Origin: Aquanectria penicillioides
Lineage: Eukaryota; Ascomycota; Sordariomycetes; Hypocreales; Nectriaceae
NCBI GenBank assembly: GCA_003415625.1
Contig: PYIU01000001.1
Coordinates: forward strand, 8,186,210 to 8,250,209
DNA length: 64,000 bases
Reading direction: 5' to 3'
Part shown: piece after piece, positions 33,699 through 44,813 of the stretch
How positions within the stretch are numbered: position 1 is the first letter of the stretch
How the letters are laid out: every line of letters begins with the position of its first letter
Made by a program: the position numbers and the translations under genes
The notes under the pieces: model-generated
Seen by the model: only the letters and a program-made list of their open reading frames with translations
What the model was told of the DNA's origin: nothing
The model's database searches: none

Positions 33699-35568
33699 AT
33701 GGCTTCACTGACAGAAAAGAATCAACTTGAAACGAGTGAAGAGCTTACTGGCTCTGAGGCTCATGACAACGCAGCGTGCCAACCATCTCCTGGCCCCAGC
33801 GTCAGTGATGAGATAGGAGTAATCACGCACTCAGTCAGCTGGATCACCTATCAAGTGAGCTTTTAGCCCCTTATGCATATATTACAATCTCTCACCAGTT
33901 TCAAGGTCATCCTCACCGCCGCGTTAGGAGGCTTCTTATACGGTTTCAGCGCAAACGCGATTGCTGGAACTCTGGCTCAGACATCTTTCATTGCAAAATT
34001 CCTCAGTACCGCAGATGCTGCTCAACGAACAGATGGTCTACTTGGCGGGTTAGTAAAATGTCGATTCTCCAAGAGAAAAACTCTGCTCATATTTACTCCT
34101 TAGCTTCCTTGCCGGATGCATGGTTGGTTCCCTTGTTCAAGCCCCCATCGCAAAGCGATTCGGTCGTCGACTCTGCAACGCCGTAGCCGCAGGCATTGTC
34201 GTGTTCTCCGGCGCTCTTCAAGCTGGATCCATCAATATTGCTATGCTCACCACCTTCCGTGTCATCTGTGGTGTTGGTGCAGGCATGGTACTCACCAACT
34301 CGCCTGTGTACATGAGTGAAGTAGCCCCTCCGCACGCGCGTGGCTCCCTCGTTGGGATGCAGGGAGTAGGCATTGTCACTGCGTACATTCTTTGCGCCAT
34401 ATTCAACCTCGCATTTAGCTTTGTCGACTCGGCTGTTCAGTGGCGCCTCATATTTATTGTGCTAACAGGCATGGGCATTGTCCATCTGGCATCACTCTCT
34501 TTTCTGCCAGAGTCTCCCCGTTGGCTCATGGAGCAAGATCGAGAACAGGAAGCTCTAGCAGTCTTGATCAAGCTCCACAAAACTAAATCTGATCCTGATG
34601 GGCTACTCGCTCATGCTGAGGCAACACAGATCAAAGCTCAAGTCCAAACAGAGAAACAGCTCCCCGGTGGTTTTTGGTACATCTTCACGACGAGACACCT
34701 CTTGAAGAGAGCTTACTGTTCCGTTCTTCTCTGGGTCATGGGTCAGGGCACTGGTATCACTGCTATTGCCAACCTCATTCCGACTCTTATGGGTGGTTTA
34801 GGATTTGGCACCACTTTGCAACTAGGACTCGGAGTTGCGTGGACTGTATGTGCGATTATTGGATGCGGCTTCAATGTTCTCTTGTTGGACCGAGTCGGCC
34901 GAGTGAGACTTTTGGGTAGGTCTGCACGAAAACCCCTTATTGATTGAGTCGCTGACAGATGGACCCTGGAGTTGTCGGAGGACTCGGCTCCGCAGTTATC
35001 CTAAGCATCATGGCTGTTCTTCAGAAATACTATCTAGGAACTGACGACGCTCCTGGCCTTAATGCAGCGGTTGCAATCTACTTCATTTTTGGTGCATTCT
35101 TCACTTCCACAATTGAATGTACTGCATACGTGTATGGATCCGAGATCTGGCCCACTCGTGAGTTGAATAATCCCGCACATACAAGTTGCGTCATTGACGG
35201 TAGCTATTTAGATCTCAGAAGTGAGGGCTCAACTTTCGCATATGCATCGTTCTTTGGTAATTCTATCGCCTACAGTTCTCCAGTGACAGTTGGATTGAAC
35301 AACATCGGCTGGAAATTCTACATGATCTTCGTCGCCGTCACTGTTATTAGTACAATTGCTATCTGGTTCACTTTCCCGGAGGTTGGTATCGCTATCTCGC
35401 TCACATAGCATGTTTACTAATGCAGATTACTAGACTATCGGACTGCCTCTCGAAGAAATCAATGCTAAGTTTGGTGAAAGGGTTGAGATAGACCTTAAAT
35501 CAGCTGTGGTTGCAGAGAAAGGCCAGCACAAGACGTATGAGAATGGAATGGGCCAGGTTTCTGCTTAA
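33699..35568 (+). CDS. Sugar transporter (MFS, hexose-type)
   Basis: Six exons (33699-33854, about 33899-34048, 34104-34915, 34972-35157, 35212-35381, 35434-35568) give about 535 residues. The family signatures are all present: RFGRRLCNA, the second sugar transport signature near SPVYMSEVAPPHARGSLVG, PESPRWLM, DRVGRVRLL and EIWPTHLRS. Twelve membrane helices are expected, with cytosolic tails. One problem: exon 1 ends in phase 0, but exon 2 must start one base later (TTC AAG) to read the transporter frame. The first junction therefore carries one extra base, either a true frameshift, an unusual splice site or an assembly error. Introns 2-5 are clean GT-AG. Function: proton-coupled uptake of a sugar at the plasma membrane; specificity unknown. 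Confidence 0.85.
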
Positions 35569-36547
35569 GTAGGAAGTGATACTATTATCAGGTTCATTTT
35601 CAGTAACAGCAAGTATACCTCTATATATAACTTGACAGTTTGTTTAAGTACCGAGTACCTGTATAACTCGAACGGTGGGATTATAGCGAGTATAAGAGTT
35701 AATTTGCCTTAGATGGCCTATCTTTGTTTCTTTTATCAGTACTTTTTCTCAAAGTTCTTCGAGCACCTAGCGTATTTTTCTAGATATGACAGATAAATAC
35801 ATTTATACATGCCGAATTCGATGTGGCGAGCGACTGCCCCTTGACATGCCTATACAAGACTGACCTAAAACCAATTGAGATTCCTCAAAAACCGCTATCA
35901 TGGTAACCTCATTCAATATACTGCCCAACCCTCATTCTAAGCTGTCATTTATCAATATAGTTTTTATGAATCTATGGAAACAAAAGCATAATCCCATCAA
36001 CCTTTAGTTCCAATTCTGAAGAAAGCCTTGATATTTCAAAATCGTTTAATATCAAGCTTTTAAAGATATTATGGATCGTAATAGCGCAATACTTCGCTGG
36101 GCGTAGTACTTGCTACTTTAAGAATGGGCCGAGGTAGGACTTACAGGCCACTACCCTTCAGCTTCTACGTACCCTAGACTAGACTTCTTGCACTGGGTGT
36201 TTGAACGACCTATCACACAGTATCCAAGAACTCATTTCCATTACACTATTATGGACTTGACATCGACTTCTAAAAGTATATTGAAATTTGAGAACTAATC
36301 TCACACAGCTAGTACATTTATAAACTCAGATACTCCATCTCTCCATGTACATGCCGCAGCATCAGCGCATGGAATTCGCCAAAAAGCATTCGCTACACCT
36401 TAACATACAAGCGCAAGAGGGGAATTGATTCAATCCAAACGCCAGTATCGTTTTGATTTCGCAGCGCAAGGATATCTTTCATATTCAACCCAATAGTCAA
36501 GATTGAACTAGCATTTAGAGCAACCAAGATGCCAAGAATAAAGCTCA
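35569..36547. other. Intergenic, no supported gene
   Basis: An AT-rich intergenic stretch between convergent genes. No coding evidence and no clear repeats. Confidence 0.5.
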
Positions 36548-37384
36548 TTAGTACAAGTACAATGGTTTCAGCGGGGGCCCTTGGATTCGATGATACTGGT
36601 TTTTCGGTGCTTTTGGGCCAACCATCTTCTTCATCGGCTCGATCTTCTCTCGGCGGCCAATTTCAACACCTCTTTTCATTCCTGGGAGGCCATCCATGCT
36701 AAACTGACTCTTCAAGGCCCAGTATCTGTAAAGTGTTAGCACTAGATCCTTATAGGCTTGATCAAGGGCTGCGATCTGTTCTCTTACCTGTCCATGCTCT
36801 CTTTACCATTCCCCTGTCTGTACTTTCGATCCTTCTTTTCGAAATATTCGTTCAGGACCTCTCGGTGTGATTTAAATTCATAGACTGGAACGGAGAACCC
36901 ACAGGACGATCCGGCCTGGTGAATGTCGGTAATGATGATCGACCTGGTTCCGGGGATCGTTTTGACCCCATGCTCGGAGAGGAACGCATCGAACTCGAGT
37001 GATTCAGCTTCCAGCACCCGGCCTATGGATAACGGTTGTCAACGCAAAAGAACTTGAAAAACGCCTCGTACGATGCTAAGAGAAGCCAGGCATACCTTTG
37101 CCCCAAAGTCGGACAATCTTGGGGGCTCCTTCGAAGGCAGAGAACATGATGGTGATTCGACCATTTCCTTTCTCGTGGAGATGAGCCAAAGTCTCACAGC
37201 CACTGCCTGTCAATTCCATGTACCAGAATGTTTTCTCGTCAATGAAGCCGAAGTATTCCCCACCCTTCGGCGATACGTTCACGTGCCCCGAACCTGATAA
37301 CGGGGCGGTAGCCACCCAAAACATCTTCTGCTTTAGAATCCATGACCGCAAAGATTGCGGGACCGTCTCGTAGAAGGCACCCAT
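36548..37384 (-). CDS. PPOX-fold flavin-binding family protein
   Basis: Three exons, 37384-37096, 37022-36788 and 36725-36548, with GT-AG introns of 73 and 62 bp, give 233 residues. The start MGAFYETVPQSL is typical of this fungal family of pyridoxamine 5'-phosphate oxidase-like split-barrel proteins. HVNVSPKG and FWYMELTGSGCETLAHL mark the FMN-binding barrel, and GRITIMFSAFEGAPKIVRLWG the second half. The C-terminal third is lysine- and arginine-rich. The open frame continues upstream of 37384, but those residues do not resemble the family. It is probably a soluble FMN-dependent oxidoreductase; whether it acts on vitamin B6 is not shown. Confidence 0.87.
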
Positions 37385-37984
37385 GGCACTTTTTGCTGTT
37401 GGAAGCGACTTCAGGTGAGCCCAGGAGGAACCGAATGTCGGGAGAGTGAATTGTGGAGGCGTCGGGGAGGATTGTGCGGAAGTGTGGAGAAATGGCGGCT
37501 TATTAGTCACAATGATGCCGACATCGGGACTGGCTGATGACCCAAATATGCCCGTGTACTTCGGGGTCTGTGCCGGAACTCTATGACGGATTTTCTCCGC
37601 AAAAAGTACGGAGTCTGAGATAAACTGGACAAAGGCTTTCTTGCTTTGCGCTATGTTATCGTAGTAGAGTATCAAGACAACTTAGCTCAATCCTCGATGT
37701 CTTCCGGATATCTCAAGGTTCTGTTTTGGTATCTTTAACAGAGAGGAAGCATGTTTATCAACTGGTCTTGATTTCATGTTGGAGACCACTATATTCAAAC
37801 TATTGCGAGGATTTTCCTTTCAGTATCAAGCAAGACCTGAGACTAGAATAGCCGTTGACACTACGAAGCAGGCCGCGGTTGTGGATGGTGTCAATGTCAC
37901 TATCTGGCCCAATTCGGCAGCCGGGCTGATGTGGCTGCCGTATGCTTCAAGGACCTTTACGCACCTATCGCCGTGAGCAGGATT
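37385..37984. other. Intergenic, possible minor coding relic
   Basis: A plus-strand stretch at 37776-38040 contains peptide-like sequence (VDTTKQAAVVDGVNVTIWPN and, in another frame, KDLYAPIAVSRIPEQ). It does not give a continuous frame and the family is unknown. It may be the trace of a decayed gene. Confidence 0.3.
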
Positions 37985-39420
37985 CCCGAACAATCTTATT
38001 CAATAAAGCTTCCAAGGTAAACCTCCTCCCAAGAAAACCCTCGACGATTTCAACTTCCGGTAAGCTTGAACCCAGCTGCAGGAGCTCTCCGAACGCGCTT
38101 CATGGCCGGCAGGGTTCAGCGTATCTTTGGCGAACTTGGTGACGTATGGGTCGGCGGCATAGGCCTGCGCATTGATTGAACATCATTGGAGGGGTGTGGT
38201 AAAACACGAAATGATAACATCACTGGAACGCACGTTGGATATGCGAAAAGCCCAGCGTCGTATTTCTTGAACAATATGCCCGAAGGCTGCTTGTTCTTAG
38301 CCCCAATCTTCAGGATCACTGCTTTGGCCGAGCATATCGCGCCTTGATGTATTCTAAAGCATAGTAGTGTTCATTTTGATAGCCTCGTGGTGGGTTGATG
38401 GACTAAAAATATCTAGATCGAAAAGGGAACGCTGTATCATCGCGACCATGACTCCAGTACCAAAATATCCTTTCCTTGGCAGAATTGAATCTAACAAACT
38501 CTGGAGAAGACTTCTATCATTCTGTTGTCCAGAAGCTCCTTCTCTATCTGCGTCGAGTAAGGTGTAATACTTTCCAATACTGGACAGAATCTCGGGCTGC
38601 CAAACTCAATACTCCAATAGTTACTAACAATCTCGATGTAATCGCTGGAGTGTGGCAGTGCATACTTTGTCGTTGACACAAGATTATGTATGCAGTGACC
38701 GGGTTCATGGAACAAAATACATATATAGAAGTGTGGCAACAGAGTTGGTTTTGTTTTCGATGAGTTAGGAAAACCGCAGATCAGAGCTGATGAAGGATAG
38801 TTATGAGCGTCATCCACTGTAATGAAACCCCTGGGCCTATGGTCAGCCTCAGGATGCATCAATGAACAGGAGAGAAGGACAAATCGGTTCCATCTGGACA
38901 TGATGCTGGTTGTGATGTTTGCCGCGCCTTTCAAAGAGATCTGTACATAGGCAGCCTAAGAATCGGCAACTAGCCCTTAGGCAATAGTGCAATGCCTTGT
39001 TTTTATCACGTGGGCATATTAGCCCCAATCCCAGTCATTGAGACGGATTTTCCCACTAAAACTAACATCCTGGATCTTCAAGTCAAGGAGTGTACCATCT
39101 TCTGCCTTTGCAACGGGCTCTAGCTTTGTCCAAAACTCAGTTAGCTGGACCCTCATCCCGCAGACGCTATGGGACATCTGGTTTTCTCCTTTTTCATTGA
39201 TGCATGGTTTTGAAACCCCAATATCCTGGCAATCTCGTCTTGGAGAGCTATGATTCTTGCCAGCCTTGAGACCTCAGTGCGAAAGCGTCGTCGAGATCTC
39301 ATCTGGTATTTTCGTCGAGATGCTTCGTTCTTCACTTCGAACACCATCTGCGTGTTTTGCTGACCCCTGAAAGTTACGAATTACCTTTTGTATTCAAGGC
39401 TTGGATCGTTGTTGTCGTGG
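37985..39420 (-). pseudogene. M3 family metallopeptidase (thimet oligopeptidase type), decayed
   Basis: Reading down the minus strand, parts of one M3 peptidase appear in order. EVSRLARIIALQDEIARILGF lies near 39290-39220. A segment with KGAANITTSI and NYPSSALIC follows near 38930-38770. The zinc motif HEPGH with a second H (LFHEPGHCIH) is at 38708-38694. Then come DLDIFSPSTHHEAIKMN near 38400, FAKDTLNPAGHEAR near 38130, and VEIVEGFLGRRFTLEAL near 38050. They lie in different frames with several stops, so no single product is possible. The intact enzyme would cleave peptides in the cytosol. The zinc-binding HExxH remains, but the gene is not functional as read. Confidence 0.8.
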
Positions 39421-39869
39421 CGTGTATCCAGCGAGTTGAGCATATCGGATGACGTGCCGGTCAATCTGACGTGAGTGAACCAGATGTCGTCGTCTGAATA
39501 TATGTGTTTCTTAAAGGTATTTCAATAGTGAAATTGCAATTTCAATTGTTGTCTTAGAAATCACGTCATTGTTAGTTGCCTAATTAGGTTGACGTTTTTA
39601 GTTGAGTAGCGATAGCGAGCTCAATTGAAATAGGAAGGTGATAAATGCCTTCTCATATGACAAAGTATTGTATGTTTAAATATTTCTCCTGCACATCTTG
39701 CGAGTCGCTGCCACATTGGGAACGTTAACAATACAATGCCACCTTACACTTTGCAATCCCTATGCACGATAAATGACGGTCGGAAATTGGAAAGTGTGAA
39801 GTCTCCGCCTTTTAAGATGATACCTGGTGGAGAGTATCATAAGTCGGCCGAACTAAAGAGTCTATGATC

Positions 39870-40498
39870 GAAACCGTTTCGGGTCGAACAGCAAAAAGTC
39901 TACCTGCTACATCCGATGCTCGAAGGCATCAGAAGATTATCGATGAAGATTCTAGCAACATTATTGGATATACCAGTTGAATTTTGCCTGAGTCACACAC
40001 GAACGAATGGGTTGAGACACAAACGCCTGAAGTCAACAAAAAAGAATGGGAGTTAGTTCTTCAGCACCACGACGATACCAGTTTCAAGGCCCTTCATGAC
40101 ATGGATTAAATTGATGACCACATTGACGGTTAGAGAGAGAAGCATCAGTATATGGAATGACTTAGTCTTAGTATAGAAATGAATTGCACTCTTTAAAAAT
40201 TGTTACTCGTGCATCACCAGCACTTGACTTTCTTCCTGTCCACCCAACTCACCAGATACAATGCACAGGTACTCGTCTTGTACAATCTTGGGTTTACAAG
40301 GCGAAAGAACTTGATTTAGATGTTGGCGTTGTGGCGATGGGGCGAAGAGCAGTTGGCCTATATCAAAAGACAGGATTTGAAATAATGGAGAAGCAAAGTC
40401 AGCCATTTGAGCCTTGGGGAATCGATTATGTGTACGACAGATTTTATCTGGTTAATCCAGCAAGGTTGTATGAAGTCGAGGGTAAGACAAAGGTTTGA
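39870..40498 (+). pseudogene. GNAT-family N-acetyltransferase, decayed
   Basis: The 3' part (40184-40498) is open and has the acetyl-CoA-binding region LDFLPVHPTHQIQCTGTRLV (family motif QxxGxG/A altered) followed by MGRRAVGLYQKTGFEIMEKQ. Upstream, the same family continues in other frames with stops: ILPESHTNEWVETQTPEV near 39985-40040 and HHDDTSFKALHDMD near 40065-40110. This order matches fungal GNAT proteins that acetylate small substrates. The breaks and the degraded Q-x-x-G motif indicate loss of function. Confidence 0.72.
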
Positions 40499-41281
40499 TG
40501 AGATGTGGTGAGAGTGTATCATGAGACGCATTCAAATTAGCCTCGTAAGGCTCGCCGGGTGCTATTTCAACAAGGCTAAACAGAATCAGGTAGCCGAAAT
40601 AAAAGATTTGTGGAGTAGAATAAAATATGAAGATATATATTATGTCATGCAATAGGATACGGTAGCTGCCATTTCCCTTTCAATGGGCCGTTAGATGACA
40701 CGACCGCAATGTAACTTGGCACGCTACTGTATGGTACTCAAGAATGTATTTTAAAGTAAATAATCAAGTTTGTAAATGGTAGTATGTGCCTCGATTGGAA
40801 CATCAATCATAAACGTTCTGCGGCGCCTTAAAACTTTCTTTGGTATATATTTGCTCAAGGTGCTTTCTGAGAATGCTTGTGATCTAGCTTTAAGCTAAAT
40901 AACAACTTAAAATGCCTTGCAATTCTCCACTGTTGACATTACCGGCTTGCCTTAAAACATCTCATGAGTATGGCCAGGAAATTCTCCCATCTCCAGTGTG
41001 TCATTCCAACAGTGGAACAAATCATCTAAAGGGCTGTTTATTGCAACCCAGTTTAACTTACTAATGGTAAGAGTAAATGCGTACCTTATAATTACAAAAA
41101 GAAAATGCAATTTTTCACCGAACCGAGATATGAGAATAGTGAACTAGTAAAATATACTAGTGATGAGAACTAGCTTGTTCTTAGAGAGCAAGCCAAAAGT
41201 TCTAGCTCAGCCCTACTGAACTGACGTCGCGCTGATGGTCTATTCCAACAATCCCATTTCTCGATTGCTTTCGTATTTCCC
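40499..41281. other. Intergenic, no supported gene
   Basis: About 780 bp with no recognisable frame. Confidence 0.5.
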
Positions 41282-42240
41282 CTAGACATCTGCCAAATCT
41301 GTGACAAATCTGAGACAAGGCATCACCCCCTTCCATGTCCTGGGCCATTTTGCTTCTAGCTTCTGGATTTCTTCGGCCCATTGAGATTCTGTTCTATCCC
41401 TCCATTCATCCGGTAACATTTTCGACTTCCCATATGCCAATACCACTTCTATTAGACCTCGCATTTGCGCTATAGATTTTGTTGGGACCCACCAACCACT
41501 CGTCCCCAATTCCTCCAGTACTGAAAACGGGCAGAACTAAAATGCCGGAATGGAGGCATAGCAATTCTCAATTCTATGACAACTTTTCTTATATCCAGAG
41601 TTTGCCGCGCTGCAATCGCAGCAAAATGATGTAGTTTCCATACACTTGATGTACTGGCAACATTGACAGGAATAAGAATCATGTCGACTGACGGATTGAG
41701 GATGAGCCCAGTTTGGGAGCCAGAGGTAAATGATGATTGAGGTTGATGGGAATTCAAAGCGAGCTTTCTGACTGGAAGGCCGTCGGTAGTATATTGGCCT
41801 TCAAAGTATAGAGTATACATTGGAAGGACAACATTTCTGCTCTCAAAACACACAAAGAAGGCCGCTGGTAGTGGTAGGGCACTCGGAGATGACGGTGGAG
41901 AGTAATTGCACTTGCAATGCCAGCCAACACAAGGCGTGACAACCATATAGTGTATACGGTCATCTCATAGTTCACACGGACTTGGCCTTCGGTGTCTGAA
42001 GCGACATCTATCTCAAGGGAATCATCGAATTGTTCCGTATTAATCATTGTGTGAATGGACTGAGAAGGGCACAAAATTTCCTCGCCATCTGACCACAGCT
42101 CATTGGAGATGTGAAGGTGAACCTGATGAACTCGGGGCTCAACTGCGAGGGCCCAAATCTTCAATCGTAGCTCCACGGGAAGATTCATGAACTTTGGAAA
42201 ACGAGTCGGCGAAGTGACATGTGGTGCGGTGGATTTGAAA
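41282..42240 (-). pseudogene. 2EXR-domain protein, two frameshifts
   Basis: Near the start is FMNLPVELRLKIWALAVEPR, the 2EXR pattern (F-x-x-LP-x-ELRxxIW) of large fungal families of unknown function, probably involved in protein interaction. The frame changes near 41970, where NYEMTVYTIWL must become HYMVVTPCVGWHC. It changes again near 41505, where NWGRVV must become TSGWWVPTKSIAQMRGL. Each downstream part continues the expected protein, including SVWKLHHFAAIA and GVMPCLRFVTDL. The stop is at 41282. With one indel at each site this is a decayed gene or a sequence error. Confidence 0.68.
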
Positions 42241-42537
42241 CGAGATGACCAAAAATGTTTCGAAAAAGAAACTCAATCGCGCCATGATTAGATGAATGGG
42301 AAAATCTCCTTGCGGCTATCTCATTTGAGGTGAGTAGGCGAGTTGAAAAAATAATTGATGGAGGGGCGGTCAAGACATAAGCACTAACCATTACTAGCCA
42401 TTAACGTGCATATGGCTTACGAAAACTTAGGCAACATGAATCTGGACGTGGAGTGCCTAATCATACACCCCTTGTTCCTAATCATATATGCCGCTAGTCC
42501 TTGATAAGGAAAAGCTTACGATTTCGCACTATATTGT

Positions 42538-42904
42538 GCTTTAAAAGCCAGTAGGCTATACTGTTGCTGCAGTGGCGGCGACCTGCCTTGGCTTGAAATA
42601 GATATTGACAGTGCCCGTAAAGGGCTAGAGAAGAGTTTTAATCCTTTACTAAAGGCGATTTTATAAGCCTCTAATATATCTATTGAGATGCTTTTATACA
42701 ATATTAAAACAACCTGTATAAATTTGCATAAAATATTATATTTATAATTATAAAGATTTATGAATTCACCTTTAGTAAGGACATAAACCTATCCTTTAGC
42801 TCTTGATAGGCGCGCTTATGTCTGTTTATAGCTAAGGCAGGTCGCTACCGCTGCGGCGACATTATGGCCTGCTAGCTTTTAAAGTATTTCACATGCCCCA
42901 ATTC
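42538..42904. mobile_element. MITE-like element with terminal inverted repeats
   Basis: The left end CTTTAAAAGCCAGTAGGC (near 42539) and the reverse complement of the right end, CTTTAAAAGCTAGCAGGC (ending near 42904), match with only C/T differences. The match continues inward for about 60 bases, to GCGACCTGCCTTGGCT on the left and GCGACCTGCCTTAGCT on the right. The interior of about 230 bp is AT-rich and non-coding. This is the structure of a miniature inverted-repeat transposable element. The transitions between arms fit RIP. A target-site duplication was not clearly seen. Confidence 0.75.
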
Positions 42905-44813
42905 TCTTCGATCAAATTCTCCCCCGATTTGGCCTAGCGGCATGTATGATTGGGACTGGGGTTTGTGGTACCACCTGTGTAAAGGCTGCACGAGCCCCAG
43001 CGCAGAAGGCGTCGCGGGGACGTTGCGCACGTGTTATAGTCGCTGTCGTCTATCCCTGTGATTGCAAGCATTGTGATTATTGATTTATCTTTTGGCTCAA
43101 CGGCCAAGTGACGTAATAGAAAGTATGGATCCTTACAGTTCGTATGATTACGTACTCCTCATGATTCACGGTGTCTACTAGGTAAGCAAACCAAACTTTT
43201 ACAAGCACTGAAAGCGCTATCTAAGTGACTATGTGATAAGAGTGACTCTTCTTCCGCGAACTACTAATCTCCTATTATATCTTGGTTGTGTCCGAGGGTT
43301 GATCTTTTACTAGAAAAGTGGTTGCGAGTTAGCTGGGTTATAGTAGTAGACTTTGAATGTTACGGCCTACACCATTGTGCACAATCCCGTAGTAAAGTCG
43401 TCCTACAAACCGAGGACGATCGATTTTATAGGCTAGCTAGCTACGAAGAATGACGAGTACTATGGTGTTGCGCAATTCAATACTTGGCAAAATATTTGTC
43501 TTCAAAAGTCAATAAGTGGTTGTGGTAGTGTACCACCCAAGACTCAATAGGGTTCATCGAAGGAAAAATAGTGATAGGATAGAATCCGAATCAATGCTCG
43601 ACTAAATCAACCCATTTCTAAAGCAGCTAGTATTCGTTGGAGGGTGACGTGCCTGATGTCTTCCTACAAGTGTACGTCTGTCATGTAGACTAAACTGTCC
43701 GTTCATGGTAACATGTCTTAATACTGCCAGAATCATATGTGAGATAAGCTTTCTCGTATGCTGATACAAGCTATATAGCTGAAATTGTACAAAATTGAAG
43801 TCAAAATATAGTCATCTTCAATTTCACCAAGCTGTTCAAGTAGATGTCTCTTCCATTAAATATCGGGGGCGTGTACACAGGAGCAAACTTCAATTTAAGA
43901 ACAAGGTGTTTTTTGTGTGGTTTTGTAATTATTAAAGGATGATTTAAGTCAAAGAATTGCGACATAGGGGTTACCAATGAAATAGATGGAAGTTGTTGTT
44001 CATAGAAAACCACTTGTGCAGTTGGGCAGCAAAGGCGTGTGTATGTGACAAATTTGGCTTTGGGTCATCCGAAACCAAGGAGGGTAGTGAAGGTAGTTTT
44101 CCTCCGCATTGAAGAAAGTTAGAACGATAGCTTATGGAATCACTGGTGTCCTTTTCCATCAAGCGCGAGTTTCAATGAAGTTGACATTGAATCCGTATCC
44201 CAGTTTTGAAGGAAAATTTACAGGTCTTCCATCCCCTTCCTTCTTTAATTATTAGATTTCCTCTCCATTGTATTCTTTTTTTTTCCTACTCCATCTTATA
44301 CTTTGGACCTTTCTATCTTTTCACAAATTGTCGACCAGTTTTATGCGTTGCTGATGTCATTTTTGCCGAAATATGAATGCCAAACATGTCCTGATGACAC
44401 ATAGTCTACCGCCTGTCACAACCATGTCAGGCAAGTCCAGCTTACAGCGGATGCTAGAACAATGTATACAAGCTTCTTCTAGGCTCATCTACGTAATGGT
44501 GGTCCCCTCCTCCATACAAGTTCGACGGGGTTACGGAATGGCGAACCGTTCCCCGCCTTAATCACCCGACCTAGTCCAAATCACAACCAACGGCATAAAT
44601 ACCTTGCATGAAGCGTCCACACCTCGAATTTTATAGGCTTCTAGACGAGAACCTTGCACCAGTACCACCGCGGAACCCTGTCTTTGCATTTTGCACGGAA
44701 ACCCCCTGTATTTGCCACCTGTACTTAAGCCACGCAATTCCCCAACCAACATCCTGAAAGAAATTGCCCATCTTTGCATACACGGAAATAGAAGCGAGCT
44801 TGCAAACCTTTCA
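42905..44813. other. Intergenic, no supported gene
   Basis: A 1.9 kb stretch with no protein-like frame. It contains a pyrimidine-rich tract at about 44240-44330 that may be a promoter leader. Confidence 0.45.

Noticed and set aside
37776..38040. A plus-strand enzyme gene.
   Set aside because: Only short peptide-like pieces in two frames; overlaps in part the M3 relic on the other strand.
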